From positions 1 to 46,360 of the IMG/VR virus record IMGVR_UViG_3300037245_003600: a DNA stretch of 46,360 nucleotides; one strand, given 5' to 3'. The DNA comes from a virus. How positions within the stretch are numbered: position 1 is the stretch's first letter; every line of letters starts with the position of its first letter. A program made the translations under genes and the position numbers. This document shows, in pieces, positions 8,154 to 17,610 of this stretch. The notes beneath the pieces were generated by a model. That model saw only the letters and a list, made by a program, of their open reading frames with translations, ran no database searches and was not told the DNA's origin.

Positions 8154-9212
8154 ATGTCAAAGACAGATGCAGATTTTGTACCAGCCGCAGTGAAGAAGCA
8201 AGCGGAAGCGGCAGAGGTCGCCCAAAAGAACGCAAAGGAAGCTAAAAAAGCCAACAAGGCCAACGCGGATAAACCCGCGGAGCCTGTAGTACCTGCAGCA
8301 CCCGTTTCAGATCCGGGAGTTAAGCCGGTGGATCCTACAGCAGCGCCTGCTATCGCAGTAGACCCTAAAGTTGTCCCGGCAGTGATAGAGGATCCAAATA
8401 AGGGCCCTGATGGTTTTGAGCAAAAGTACAACGTTCTCAAGGGTATGTACAATAAGGATACCCACGAGCTAAAGTTAAAGCTCGAGAGTATGCAAACAGC
8501 CATGGACAAAACGGATTCAATCATTGCCAATTTGAATAACGTGATTGAGAAGATCCCGGCTGCCCAGGCTCCGGCCGCCCCTGTAGTGCAGGCTACTCAG
8601 TTGATCGATCCTAAGTTGTTTGATGGATACGGTCCCGAGATGGTCGATGCAATGGGTACTCTTAATGGACTCGTTGCACGAATCGAAGCGCTTGAAAATG
8701 CTACGCCTCAGCAGGCAGCAGCACCTGATTCTGAGTTTGTACAAAGGCTTGACAATATCGAGGCCACTCAACAGGTGAGCGTTAAAGATACTTTCTATGC
8801 AGAGCTCGGAGCATGGAACGCTGATTGGGGAGTAATCAATCACGATCCTAAATTCGCGCTATGGCTTGAAGAGATTGATGTCATAAGCCAGGTGCAGCGG
8901 AAGATCTTGCTTCAGTATGCGTTTAAGCAGTGGAACCATAAGCAGGTTATAGCCCTGTTTAGTGCTTTTCATGGTCCCGCTCCAGTAACCACGCTTGCTC
9001 CGGAGGCACCAGCCCCTGGATTGGCGGCACAAGTTGTTCCGGAAAATACCGGTAATGCCGGCGATAATCCTGCCGGACAGCCGAAAGTAGAATATGCGAC
9101 AAAGGACGACTTCCTGAAAGCCAAAGACGATTTTGTCAAAGGCCGTATAATGGAAGCTGATTTCGATAAGATTTCAAACAGTTACCAAACCGGACTCGGA
9201 AAGCAGCAATAA
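8154..9212 (+). CDS. Probable capsid scaffolding protein
   Basis: 352 residues directly upstream of the major capsid gene, where podoviruses place their scaffold. Composition fits: charged, helical, Ala/Lys/Pro-rich N-terminus (KKQAEAAEVAQKNAKEAKKA), a proline/valine linker to about residue 80, a coiled-coil-prone centre (KYNVLKGMYNKDTHELKLKLESMQ) and a C-terminal tail with charged helices (KDDFLKAKDDFVKGRIMEAD) that could bind coat. It would direct assembly of the procapsid and leave or be degraded before packaging. No protease domain is evident, so it appears to act purely as scaffold. A perfect AAAAAGGAG ribosome site implies high expression. Confidence 0.8.
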   Translation: MSKTDADFVPAAVKKQAEAAEVAQKNAKEAKKANKANADKPAEPVVPAAPVSDPGVKPVDPTAAPAIAVDPKVVPAVIEDPNKGPDGFEQKYNVLKGMYNKDTHELKLKLESMQTAMDKTDSIIANLNNVIEKIPAAQAPAAPVVQATQLIDPKLFDGYGPEMVDAMGTLNGLVARIEALENATPQQAAAPDSEFVQRLDNIEATQQVSVKDTFYAELGAWNADWGVINHDPKFALWLEEIDVISQVQRKILLQYAFKQWNHKQVIALFSAFHGPAPVTTLAPEAPAPGLAAQVVPENTGNAGDNPAGQPKVEYATKDDFLKAKDDFVKGRIMEADFDKISNSYQTGLGKQQ

Positions 9213-9252
9213 GCCTAAGAGGTACCGGTAAAACTCTAAAAGGAGAAACATC

Positions 9253-10167
9253 ATGATTAATGCAGCCGCGGGAACTCCGCAGTACTCCGGTACCTTTATA
9301 CCTGAAATTTGGTCCGGCAAATTGCTGGTCAAGTTTTATGCAGCCACAGTGTTGGCCGCAATCTCGAACACCGACTATGAAGGCGAGATCAAAGACGTTG
9401 GTGACAAGGTAATCATCCGACAGGTCCCTGATATCACGATCCGTGATTACAGCAAGGGCCAGTCCTTACAGATCGAACGCCCGGAAGCTCCGACCAAAGA
9501 GCTCCTGATCGACAAGGCCAAGTACTTCAACTTCATCTGTGATGACATTGACAAGCACCAGACCGACTTAGCCCTGATGGACAGTTGGTCACGCGATGCC
9601 TCACAGCAAATGAAGATCACCGTCGACACCGGCTTTCTGGCCGATGTTTACAGTGACGCCGCCGCAGCCAATAATGGACTGACCGCAGGAGTTATCTCCG
9701 GTGGGTTCAATATGGGCGTTTCCGGTACCCCGCTCCAGATCACCAAAGCCAATGTGCTGGACTTTATCGTTGACTCCAGTACGGTTCTTGACGAGCAGAA
9801 TATTCCGTCCGAAGGTCGTTGGGCGGTGTTGCCGGCATGGATGTGCGGAATGATCCTCAAGTCCGACCTGAAAGACGCTTCTCTCTCCGGCGACGGAACG
9901 AGTATGCTTCGTAATGGCCGGATCGGCGTTATCGATCGCTACGAGATCTTTAACTCCAACCTGATCTACACGGAAACGGACACCTACACGGTGTACAACG
10001 CCATGGCCGGTCACAAATCAGCCCTCTCTTTCGCAGCCCAAATGACCAATATGGAAAGCTTGCGAGCAGAGTCAACTTTCGGTACCCTGGTCCGTGGCCT
10101 GAACGTCTATGGCTACAAGGTCCTGAAACCGGAAGCGCTGGTCCACCTTTACATTTACAAGAACTAA
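9253..10167 (+). CDS. Major capsid protein
   Basis: 304 residues; the building block of the icosahedral shell. Evidence: position after the scaffold, a very strong AAAAGGAG ribosome site, GC-rich optimised-looking codons, and coat-like features: NTDYEGEIKDVGDKVIIRQ near residues 38-57, ITIRDYSKGQ, an FICDDIDKHQTDLALMDSW helix, a long DASQQMKITVDTGFLADV spine-helix-like segment, and the C-terminal ESTFGTLVRGLNVYGYKVL, all like HK97-fold coat proteins of short-tailed phages. There is no N-terminal propeptide of obvious protease-processed type, consistent with a separate scaffold. Confidence 0.88.
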   Translation: MINAAAGTPQYSGTFIPEIWSGKLLVKFYAATVLAAISNTDYEGEIKDVGDKVIIRQVPDITIRDYSKGQSLQIERPEAPTKELLIDKAKYFNFICDDIDKHQTDLALMDSWSRDASQQMKITVDTGFLADVYSDAAAANNGLTAGVISGGFNMGVSGTPLQITKANVLDFIVDSSTVLDEQNIPSEGRWAVLPAWMCGMILKSDLKDASLSGDGTSMLRNGRIGVIDRYEIFNSNLIYTETDTYTVYNAMAGHKSALSFAAQMTNMESLRAESTFGTLVRGLNVYGYKVLKPEALVHLYIYKN

Positions 10168-10257
10168 GTGTAGAGGCTAACTAAAGCCCCCCAGGTGGCC
10201 GGGGGAAATAAGGGGATACAGAACCTCGAGTACCCCGGCTACCTAAATCCAAACAAG

Positions 10258-10282
10258 AATCAACCTCTGACTAAAAGGAGAA
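10258..10282 (+). repeat. Duplicated leader upstream of paralogous genes, copy 1
   Basis: A 24- to 25-base leader ending in CTAAAAGGAGAA precedes the first paralog and recurs exactly before the second (10794-10817). It includes the ribosome site, so the duplicated unit contained both leader and gene. Confidence 0.85.
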
Positions 10283-10288
10283 TAAACA

Positions 10289-10786
10289 ATGTCCGAGTAT
10301 CAATTTAAGGGAATGGGCAATGCCCTACCCTATAATGCTTATGGCTTTGCGGTACTACAGCGTAGGGTTAATGTTCCTAAGCTGATTGCGACAGACTACG
10401 GCTTCTTAGCCCTGGCATCAGCGCCCACGATTGGCCTGAGCTCATTTGCAGGCTTCGCTACCGACACTCTGAATCTGTTCCATATTCCGGCAGGGACCTG
10501 GGTCCTATCAGCCGGCTGCCGTATTGTAGTACCAGGTACGGATAATGTGGATGCACGTATCGGTGATGGTGCCGACGATCATGGCTGGATGGCTGCCGCA
10601 ACCCCGATGGACGCTATCGCTGACACGGTTGTGAATACCATCGCTGGCGCCGGCAATGTCTATGGCCCGGATTACATGCAGGGCAAGGTGTACAATGCCG
10701 ATGACACCATCGATTGCATCTTTGCAACTGCTACCGACATCCTGGGTGTCTATGACTTTTTCGCAGTGTGCGCTAAGGTCTATTAA
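10289..10786 (+). CDS. Abundant virion protein, paralog A
   Basis: 165 residues with an AAAAGGAG ribosome site, just downstream of the coat gene. It begins MSEYQFKGMGNALPYNAYG and ends TATDILGVYDFFAVCAKVY. It is beta-rich with FHIPAGTWVLSAGCRIVV in the middle. The next gene encodes a paralog sharing both ends almost fully, showing a tandem duplication. Position and strong translation suggest a capsid decoration or other multi-copy shell component. The 121-nt gap before it contains a C/G-rich inverted repeat near 10185-10205. Confidence 0.72.
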   Translation: MSEYQFKGMGNALPYNAYGFAVLQRRVNVPKLIATDYGFLALASAPTIGLSSFAGFATDTLNLFHIPAGTWVLSAGCRIVVPGTDNVDARIGDGADDHGWMAAATPMDAIADTVVNTIAGAGNVYGPDYMQGKVYNADDTIDCIFATATDILGVYDFFAVCAKVY

Positions 10787-10793
10787 ACCATTT

Positions 10794-10817
10794 ATCAACC
10801 TCTGACTAAAAGGAGAA
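10794..10817 (+). repeat. Duplicated leader upstream of paralogous genes, copy 2
   Basis: Exact repeat of the leader at 10258-10282, including the ribosome site. Conservation at base level while the coding parts have diverged suggests selection on the leader or recent conversion. Confidence 0.85.
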
Positions 10818-10824
10818 CCGTATC

Positions 10825-11328
10825 ATGGCCACAGAATATCAGTATAAAGGAATGGGCAACTCTTTGCCCTACGACGCTTTCGGTTTTGCAGTACTCCGGC
10901 GCCGGGTAAATGTACCGGCCCTTATCGCAACCGATTTTGGCAAACTGGCTTTGGCGTCCGCGCCGACAGTAGGCCTGACTTCTTTCACTGGCTTTGCCGG
11001 TGCATCGAGTGACATTTTGAACATCTTTCATATCCCGGCCGGTACCATGGTTATTTCCGGTGGGATGCGTGTTGTTACCTCTGGTACCACCAGTGTGACC
11101 GGTGAACTGGGTATAGGTGGAAACACAGCTGCCCTTATGGTTACCGCCACTGCTTTTGATGCTGCTGCCAACACCGTTGTCAGTACGCTCAATGATCAGG
11201 CATTCGGTGGGGACAATATGCAGGGATACGTCTTCGCTGCCGCAGACACGATCGACTGTTTGTTTGCAACCGCGACGGACATTCTCGGCATTTACGACTT
11301 CTTTGTGGTATGCCACAAGGTGTACTAA
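10825..11328 (+). CDS. Abundant virion protein, paralog B
   Basis: 167 residues, paralog of the preceding gene: both share YQ(F/Y)KGMGN(A/S)LPY at the start, RRVNVP.LIATD, LALASAPT(I/V)GL, FHIPAGT, DTIDC(I/L)FATATDILG and YDFF.VC.KVY at the end. The centre (GTTSVTGELGIGGNTAALM) differs, suggesting a variable exposed surface. It is the last gene before a strong terminator, so the head genes probably end as one transcript here. Confidence 0.72.
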   Translation: MATEYQYKGMGNSLPYDAFGFAVLRRRVNVPALIATDFGKLALASAPTVGLTSFTGFAGASSDILNIFHIPAGTMVISGGMRVVTSGTTSVTGELGIGGNTAALMVTATAFDAAANTVVSTLNDQAFGGDNMQGYVFAAADTIDCLFATATDILGIYDFFVVCHKVY

Positions 11329-11352
11329 TCTAAGTTGTAACTTGTATATACT

Positions 11353-11387
11353 ACCCCTGTTGTCCATACGGGCAACAGGGGTGTTTT
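11353..11387 (+). terminator. Rho-independent terminator
   Basis: ACCCCTGTTG / CAACAGGGGT, a perfect 10-bp stem extended by T-G and two C-G pairs around an ATAC loop, directly followed by GTTTTAAA. It lies 24 bases after the second paralog and 38 bases before the next gene, and is the clearest intrinsic terminator in the window. It separates head genes from the connector module. Confidence 0.88.
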
Positions 11388-11424
11388 AAACAACATTCTT
11401 TATTCAAACAATAAAGGGGGACAT

Positions 11425-11910
11425 ATGGCTTTAGACCCGAGAAACAAATTTATCGTAAAGACTGATCCGGATGGAGTGAAGCAGCTTTTTGGTTGGACAC
11501 CTACGCTGGCTCAGAAAGAGAACCACAGGACGATCAGCTATGAAGACGCAAAGCGGATCCAGGTTGAAATAAGGACTGCAACAGAGGCTCGTATCAATAA
11601 GGCGTTAATGCCCTTACCCTCGATCGAAGAGGATAGCCCGGTCATTGAAGAAGTTGTTGAATCGGACGACCCGGACGTATTGAAGGCAAAGGCAAATCTT
11701 AAGCTGGCAAAAACCAATGACGACCTTCTCCTGATAGAGATGGACAAGGTTGCCAGGTATACCAGTAAGGATACCATCGAGGAATACTTTCTGATAAAAT
11801 ACCGTGTAGAATTGATGCCCGGGAAGTTAGCAGAGATGAAGTCCGAGGCTATTACGATCCTTACGAGCTTTGCGAACGAAGGAAAGCTGTATGAGGTAAA
11901 GGCAAAATAA
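11425..11910 (+). CDS. Hypothetical phage protein
   Basis: 161 residues (MALDPRNKFIVKTDPDG) with an AAAGGGGG ribosome site, first gene after the terminator. Two halves: an N-terminal segment with GVKQLFGWTPTLAQKEN and a helical, acidic C-terminal part (DVLKAKANLKLAKTNDDLLLIEMDKV). Its stop is one base from the start of the adaptor gene. A connector-associated role is suggested by position only. Confidence 0.68.
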   Translation: MALDPRNKFIVKTDPDGVKQLFGWTPTLAQKENHRTISYEDAKRIQVEIRTATEARINKALMPLPSIEEDSPVIEEVVESDDPDVLKAKANLKLAKTNDDLLLIEMDKVARYTSKDTIEEYFLIKYRVELMPGKLAEMKSEAITILTSFANEGKLYEVKAK

Positions 11911-11911
11911 C

Positions 11912-12628
11912 ATGGCTACAAAAAACTTATCAGATTGGCGGACAGAGGTTGCCAAATATGTTAAGTTCCAGAGTACCTATGATTCAACAGTGGACTCCGA
12001 GGTTAAGGAAACCATCAGGGATTTCTGCCGTGATACCGGAGTCTGGAAAGTAACACTCACAAGAATTGATACGGTTGTCGATACATCTACTTATACCCTG
12101 ACTGTTCCGGAAACAAACGGTAAGGCTGAAATATGCTTTATCGATCATGTCAAATATAAAGAAGATGGTGCCGATGATGATCAATTTAGGAGTCTAATTC
12201 CCTTCACTCGAGAGGAAGCGGACTTGTGGGTAAATGGGTCCTGGTCTTTTCATGACGCACCTAATCCCTATAAATTCTATTCAAACGCTTCTAAGCAACT
12301 GATTTTATATCCAATTCCAACAGTTGAGAGTATCGCTGGCGTGCTTGTACGTGTGGTGGTCCGTCCTAAGGACGATGCCACAAAGGTGATCGATCATATT
12401 TATGTTGATTACAAGAAAGCAATCGCAGTCGGTACCGCAGCTGGCCTGATGAATATGCCGAATAAGCCATGGTCTAATGCCGAGATGGGTCAATTCTATC
12501 AAGAGCAATACCTGGCAAGGCGCGACGAGGCCTATCAAATGGTCAAGTCCGGAAACACCAGATCAAAACAGCAGGTTGTTATCCCCTGGTGTGGTGGATC
12601 CCGTTCGGAAAGACGTCGAATATTCTAA
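11912..12628 (+). CDS. Head-tail adaptor / tail-tubular-A-like protein
   Basis: 238 residues. N-terminal helices (LSDWRTEVAKYVKFQSTYDS), a central beta region (DTSTYTLTVPETNGKAEICF), and a C-terminal helical element (YVDYKKAIAVGTAAGLMNM, PNKPWSNAEMGQFYQEQYL) resemble the tail tubular A/gp11-type adaptors that ring the portal of podoviruses. The next gene being a nozzle-sized protein fits the standard adaptor-nozzle order. It would sit between portal and tail nozzle. Confidence 0.72.
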   Translation: MATKNLSDWRTEVAKYVKFQSTYDSTVDSEVKETIRDFCRDTGVWKVTLTRIDTVVDTSTYTLTVPETNGKAEICFIDHVKYKEDGADDDQFRSLIPFTREEADLWVNGSWSFHDAPNPYKFYSNASKQLILYPIPTVESIAGVLVRVVVRPKDDATKVIDHIYVDYKKAIAVGTAAGLMNMPNKPWSNAEMGQFYQEQYLARRDEAYQMVKSGNTRSKQQVVIPWCGGSRSERRRIF

Positions 12629-12642
12629 ATTGGATATAAAAC

Positions 12643-15600
12643 ATGGACTCACTTAGTAAAAAAGCTAAGAGGCTCGAAGTTGGTTCTCCTCAGTTTAGGG
12701 GTGGGGCTGTTACAGTTAGACCTAACGCCCTTATACCTATAGGTGCATTCAGCATCCTGCAGAATATAAGAGGTTTCCATCCTGGTTTCCGAAAACGGGA
12801 TGGCCAAACTGTACTTCATACGACCTCTCAACTCGCTACAAATCTAATCAATGTACCTGCATACAATGCCGGCTTGACTACCTATGCATGTGGCTATGGA
12901 TACATAGATCACGCTGTATGGGCAAACTGCCAGGCCGGTGCGACAGCTGACACCGTTGATATCAGTCAAGATGGAAACAACGCCTGCCGAGCTAAAGAAG
13001 ATGGTGGATACTCTGTTGGCAGGACCTTTCTATTCTTTGACCTATCAAGGGCTGCCGGAGTTGTTCAATCCTTATCCTTATACATCAGGCTGGATAACGG
13101 GACAAACCTTTCAGACATAATCGTAAAGAAATATTCAGGGACATCCCCTGACCTAAATAGCTCCGATGATCCATTTGTGGTCGGTGACTATGACGAGATC
13201 GGTGTGAACTATTCTGCCGCTGTAGACCTCGCAGGAGGCTCCTCAGAGGACTGGGTGGAGCTACCCCTTAATGCTACTGCAATAACAGACATAAACGCAG
13301 CCATAGGCAATGCTGACTCTTCAGCGATATTCTCAGTCATGCTTCGAGAATACTCACATGACGATCAGAATGTACCTCCGCCCAATGGCGAGACTCATGA
13401 TTGCAATATGCATCTTGACACTGCCGGCGAGATACCCTACCTGTCCATGACTATGGCCACAACTCCCGAGATCATGAAGATATTCCAATGGAGTAAGGGC
13501 CGTATAAGTGAGCGGCATCTCTTCGCCCAAATAGAAGGTGGTGACCTTATTGAGTCCACAGACGAGCCCCCTACGGTTACAACCGGGGACTTTGGAACAG
13601 TTATAAATCAGCCTCGTGATGTCGATGCAGCCAGGCTGCCGCTGCCTGTTTTAACGATAGGCTATGGTAACCAGGTGCCGGCGTCATTCGGAGCGATCCA
13701 TGACAACCTTCTATATGCAGATGGGATATCACAGCACTCTGTATGGACTGGGCAAAATGGTAAGATAGACACATTTAAAAAGGTTGATGGATCCGGTGCC
13801 CTTGACGATAACCCGGGTGACGGGATTGATTATTCAATCGTGGTAAGCGATTCGGATCCTGAAACTTATGCAGACCTAAGCTCATTCGGAGATCTTACAA
13901 ATGATTTCCAGGCCTTCTTTATCAAGACCAGATTCAAAGCCAAGCAGTTTAACTTCACTGTCCGGACACCAAACGGTACAGCAGCTACCCTAAAAATGAA
14001 GACATGGGACAAGGTGGCTGGCTGGCAAGCCCGGACTATCGTAGACGGTACCAGTGTCTCAGCCAAGACCTTGAATCGGTCCGGATCGGTTACCTTTACC
14101 CCGGATGCCGAGGAGATCGAATTTTACGCATTCGGTGAAAATGGATACTGGTATATGTTTTATCTTGACGATGCCGCCGGGGACCTTGATGGAAACACAA
14201 CAGTATCCGAGGTTACCTATGAAGGTGAATGGCAGAGTCTCGAGAATGTCTGGAATGGTGTACTGGTCGGTGCCGAAGAGGCTTACCACTGGTCAAATTC
14301 AGACGATGTCTATTATCATTATTCAGGCGTTGGTGTGGACCTCAGCTCTTTTACTCATTCGGTTGACTATCTGTATGTCAGCTCTATTGATAATCTGGTC
14401 GGACTTCATTTCAATTTTGGTGCAACTCCAAACACATTCACGGCGACAGTTGTTACCCAGGTCGATGGATGGGATGGTACTCAATGGGTAGACTTAGAAG
14501 AGACAGACGGTACCGAGGGCTGGAATGCTTCTGGTTTCATAACCTGGAAAAGGAATGCTGATCTACAAAAAAGGGAGTTCGAAGGATCCAGATACTCCGC
14601 ATATTGGTGGAAAATAACGCTTGGAACAGCGTCAACCAGCACCGATGTCGTGGCTACAATCTTAACCTTGCCATGGTATGACATAGCTGACCACGGTGCA
14701 TTCGGAAGATGTAATGCAGTATGGAAGGAACGTGCCTGCTATAGCTTTGGTGATTATCCGAGTTGGCTATACGTCACAGAAAACTCAGCTCCCAATGTAC
14801 TAAACGGTTCCGACTATGCAGTCTTGCAGGCCGGCGATGGTCGACAAAACTCGATCGTGGCTATGGCCAAGTTCCATAATGAGCTCGTTGTATGGCAAGA
14901 AGAAAGAGGCCGCGATGGTGGGTGCTTGACATTATTTGAAGGGTACTCCCCTTCTACGTTTGGCAAGCTCCTGCTATCGGCCAAAATAGGAAGCTTCAGT
15001 CAGAAGAGTGTTGTTGTGATCGATGGTGCCAATTCTTTTACCAGAAAGGATGATAACCAGCAGACCCTGGCATTCTTTATCAGCCATTATGGGATCTTCG
15101 TAACTGATGGATCCATTGTTACCAGAATCTCAGACGATATCCAGAATTATTTCGATCTTCGATTTACAGAGTGTATCCGGAGAGGATACGAGAAACAGAT
15201 GTTTGTTGAGCACGATACCTCTTCTAATGTCCTGAGGTTTGGCCTTGTGAGCGGATCAAGCGCTACACAGTGTAATATATTTCCGGTATTCGATCTAACA
15301 GACTGGAACTGGAGTTTTGATATACTGGGCCAGGCTCACTCTCATGTACACGAGGTAGAGGCCTCGAGTGGTCAGTATCCGGTGATTCAGGTTGCCGGCT
15401 CCACGAATGGCTTTATCTATAAAATCAATGACAATTCGGTGAAGACAGACGGTGGAGTGGACATCGACATGATCGTCCGGCCGGAGTTCAATAGTGCCTC
15501 GAGACACCTTGATGTATCAGAAATCGTGGTCCGGGCCTTGCCGGTAACCGGCTCAAGCTTTACAATGGAAGTGTTCGAGGACGGTGTAGAAAATACGGAT

Positions 15601-15777
15601 GCTCAGCTAACGATAAGCACAGATGATCCGGCCGATGGTCAAGACCTAATCAGAGAACGAGCGGTAGTGGACCTCAGTCAGGCTTCAAATATTTCTATAA
15701 AATTAAGAAGCAATAATGATGAGGATTGCTATCTGTATGATTTTAACTTAGATATGGTCGAAGAGCTCGAGAGATAA
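12643..15777 (+). CDS. Tail nozzle / tail-tubular-B-like protein
   Basis: 1,044 residues. The start MDSLSKKAKRLEVGSPQFRG and the IGAFSILQNIRGFHPGFRKRD region (about residues 31-52) match the beginning of podovirus nozzle proteins, in which every few dozen residues begins a new beta-propeller blade. Further on are GNQVPASFGAIHDNLLYADG, DIADHGAFGRCNAVW, YSFGDYPSWLYVTE and HYGIFVTDGSIVTRISDDI, propeller-like strands. A beta-sandwich-like insertion (about 330-700) carries repeated Y/W-rich strands. It would form the tube below the adaptor through which DNA and ejected proteins pass. Only a weak ribosome site precedes it. Confidence 0.72.
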   Translation: MDSLSKKAKRLEVGSPQFRGGAVTVRPNALIPIGAFSILQNIRGFHPGFRKRDGQTVLHTTSQLATNLINVPAYNAGLTTYACGYGYIDHAVWANCQAGATADTVDISQDGNNACRAKEDGGYSVGRTFLFFDLSRAAGVVQSLSLYIRLDNGTNLSDIIVKKYSGTSPDLNSSDDPFVVGDYDEIGVNYSAAVDLAGGSSEDWVELPLNATAITDINAAIGNADSSAIFSVMLREYSHDDQNVPPPNGETHDCNMHLDTAGEIPYLSMTMATTPEIMKIFQWSKGRISERHLFAQIEGGDLIESTDEPPTVTTGDFGTVINQPRDVDAARLPLPVLTIGYGNQVPASFGAIHDNLLYADGISQHSVWTGQNGKIDTFKKVDGSGALDDNPGDGIDYSIVVSDSDPETYADLSSFGDLTNDFQAFFIKTRFKAKQFNFTVRTPNGTAATLKMKTWDKVAGWQARTIVDGTSVSAKTLNRSGSVTFTPDAEEIEFYAFGENGYWYMFYLDDAAGDLDGNTTVSEVTYEGEWQSLENVWNGVLVGAEEAYHWSNSDDVYYHYSGVGVDLSSFTHSVDYLYVSSIDNLVGLHFNFGATPNTFTATVVTQVDGWDGTQWVDLEETDGTEGWNASGFITWKRNADLQKREFEGSRYSAYWWKITLGTASTSTDVVATILTLPWYDIADHGAFGRCNAVWKERACYSFGDYPSWLYVTENSAPNVLNGSDYAVLQAGDGRQNSIVAMAKFHNELVVWQEERGRDGGCLTLFEGYSPSTFGKLLLSAKIGSFSQKSVVVIDGANSFTRKDDNQQTLAFFISHYGIFVTDGSIVTRISDDIQNYFDLRFTECIRRGYEKQMFVEHDTSSNVLRFGLVSGSSATQCNIFPVFDLTDWNWSFDILGQAHSHVHEVEASSGQYPVIQVAGSTNGFIYKINDNSVKTDGGVDIDMIVRPEFNSASRHLDVSEIVVRALPVTGSSFTMEVFEDGVENTDAQLTISTDDPADGQDLIRERAVVDLSQASNISIKLRSNNDEDCYLYDFNLDMVEELER

Positions 15778-15791
15778 TCCGGGGGGGATTT

Positions 15792-17099
15792 ATGATATCA
15801 AGAGACCTTGCAAAAAAACTGTATCAGACCATAAAGAATTATCCCGATGGTATGAGACAGATTACAAATAAGTTCCTATGGAACAGAGTCTTGAATGAAT
15901 TTCCGCGGCTCGCAGAGTTCTTTCTGACCGGTAGAAATAAGAGAGCGCTAACGACTCTTGAGAGATCGCTTGCTGAATTCATTATACAGTCAGAGCTCAT
16001 AAAGCCCTACAAGCCGATGCCCTACCATGAACACGAGTACATATGGGCTCCACCGAATGGAGGGCAGAATCCTCCGGGGCCTGGTCCTGGTGGCGAAGAG
16101 AATCCAAAAGAGCCAGAAGGTCCGCCGTGGGAACCAGGTAACTTTTTATGCTCGGCAAAGCTTGAGACTGGATGCTATTGTAATGATGATGACAATGGAC
16201 AACAGATCGTTATTACTGGCACTTATCCAATCTATCAGATCGTCATAACCTCAGGGGATGCTAAGCTATTTGCGGTATCCGGTCTCTTCACGACAAGAGT
16301 GACAGCGATACTGAAAGGCGGCCAGCATCTAATCGGAATGGTGACAATCGAGGTATTGATGGTGTTGCCTACCGGGGCAACGTGTGACTCTAATGTCAAT
16401 TTATTTGTGTGCCCGGAAGAGATATGCTGTGAAGGTGGCCAGCCTGAATGCCATGAGGACAATCAGGAAACAATAGGTTCAAATTCAAACACTGAAATCG
16501 TATTCTATGGTGGCTCGGGGCCGTATGAATATACAATAACCGGCGATGGTTTTTGGTTTGATCAGGGGTTTACGAAAACAGAAACAACAGCAACTAAGTC
16601 GTTTATAACGATCTATACGGATGCCAGTTCATGCGGTGTCGGTGAGATCACTATACTTGATAGGTGCAAAAAGACTGCATCGTGTACTATTCGAAATACA
16701 TCCGGTCAGTGGGGAGCTGTAACTCCCGGGAGAATGTGTTGTGGTGAAAAGGATGGCGGGGGTGGCTGCGGCGCTGGTAGTATATGTCGACGTACCGAAG
16801 GTGAGTGTCGACAGTCTACACGATTCAGCCAGTGCCAGGGTGCAGCTGGATCTTGTAATGTTTGGGATGCTGACTGTTCTCACTGTGATGGTATTCCAGC
16901 ATGCTCCAATGGATTTGATGATTGTATACCATTCGGTGAGTGTGGCGTTGACTTGGAGGATTGCGGTACTGGATCTCAAGTTAAACTTTGTTATGAGCCC
17001 TGCGCCAGTCCGCCCGGAGCTGGTGGATTCACTCGTGGATTATGTTACATTAATTCAGGTGGTTATCCATATTATCAATTATGGGAATGTATACCTTAA
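15792..17099 (+). CDS. Cys-rich virion protein with Pro/Gly linker
   Basis: 435 residues, ribosome site of seven Gs. Three parts are visible: a helical N-terminus (about 1-85) with RQITNKFLWNRVLNEFPRL; a Pro/Gly/Glu linker (about 86-118, GPGPGGEENPKEPEGPPW); and a beta-like, Cys-rich C-terminus with roughly 30 cysteines, many paired (EICCEGGQPEC, RMCCGEKDGGGGCG, CSHCDGIPACSNGFDDC). It follows the nozzle gene. Cys pairs of this density in a phage tail protein suggest disulfide or metal-stabilised folding and host-surface contact. I do not recognise the family. Confidence 0.7.
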   Translation: MISRDLAKKLYQTIKNYPDGMRQITNKFLWNRVLNEFPRLAEFFLTGRNKRALTTLERSLAEFIIQSELIKPYKPMPYHEHEYIWAPPNGGQNPPGPGPGGEENPKEPEGPPWEPGNFLCSAKLETGCYCNDDDNGQQIVITGTYPIYQIVITSGDAKLFAVSGLFTTRVTAILKGGQHLIGMVTIEVLMVLPTGATCDSNVNLFVCPEEICCEGGQPECHEDNQETIGSNSNTEIVFYGGSGPYEYTITGDGFWFDQGFTKTETTATKSFITIYTDASSCGVGEITILDRCKKTASCTIRNTSGQWGAVTPGRMCCGEKDGGGGCGAGSICRRTEGECRQSTRFSQCQGAAGSCNVWDADCSHCDGIPACSNGFDDCIPFGECGVDLEDCGTGSQVKLCYEPCASPPGAGGFTRGLCYINSGGYPYYQLWECIP

Positions 17100-17111
17100 A
17101 GGGGATAGATC

Positions 17112-17609
17112 ATGGGATGTAAAAATTGTGGTGGACCAAAGCATGTACCGGCAGTGAGGGGTAGGCGGAAGAAGGCGCCAATGGTACATAGTATTGATAG
17201 ATTTGCAGCATTTAACCTTGGAACTCTTAAGGACTTCGTAGTCTTTTATGAATTAATGGAGACCATGGGGACTACTATCCAGAGTGTAAAAGATTTTATT
17301 GTTGGAGAGACCCGCAAAGATGATCAGGAGAATTCCAGGGCCAATAAGGTTAACAGGGACATGATAAAGTTTATGAACCTGATGCCTAAGTGTCCGGATT
17401 GTGGGGTACCGTTAGATGCGATTAGAGTTAATCATCGACCATGTTCAATGATTGGTGGTAAGTATCAATGGCTATTATCTTGTCAGGATTGGGAAGGTTG
17501 CGGATACGAGAGGGCCCTGGTTAGGGATATCAATGATTTTATATTGGAAACAAGACGTGAAGGTATTAAAACTATAAGGCAATTTACAGGGGGATCGAAG
17601 GAGAAATAA
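17112..17609 (+). CDS. Zinc-ribbon protein
   Basis: 165 residues with an AAAGGGG ribosome site. Two metal-binding clusters can be seen: CKNCG at residues 3-7 and CPDCG at about 97-101, followed by LLSCQDWEGCGYE near 126-139, a treble-clef or ribbon pattern. Between them is a helical stretch (RFAAFNLGTLKDFVVFYELME). The C-terminus is amphipathic and basic. It lies between tail proteins and ejection proteins, so a virion-assembly or packaged regulator is possible. Function unknown. Confidence 0.7.
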   Translation: MGCKNCGGPKHVPAVRGRRKKAPMVHSIDRFAAFNLGTLKDFVVFYELMETMGTTIQSVKDFIVGETRKDDQENSRANKVNRDMIKFMNLMPKCPDCGVPLDAIRVNHRPCSMIGGKYQWLLSCQDWEGCGYERALVRDINDFILETRREGIKTIRQFTGGSKEK

Positions 17610-17610
17610 G

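Noticed and set aside
16741-17157. 138-residue ORF inside the Cys-rich gene
   Set aside because: It lies wholly or almost wholly within a coding gene in another frame; the Cys-rich frame has an excellent ribosome site and fits the spacing.
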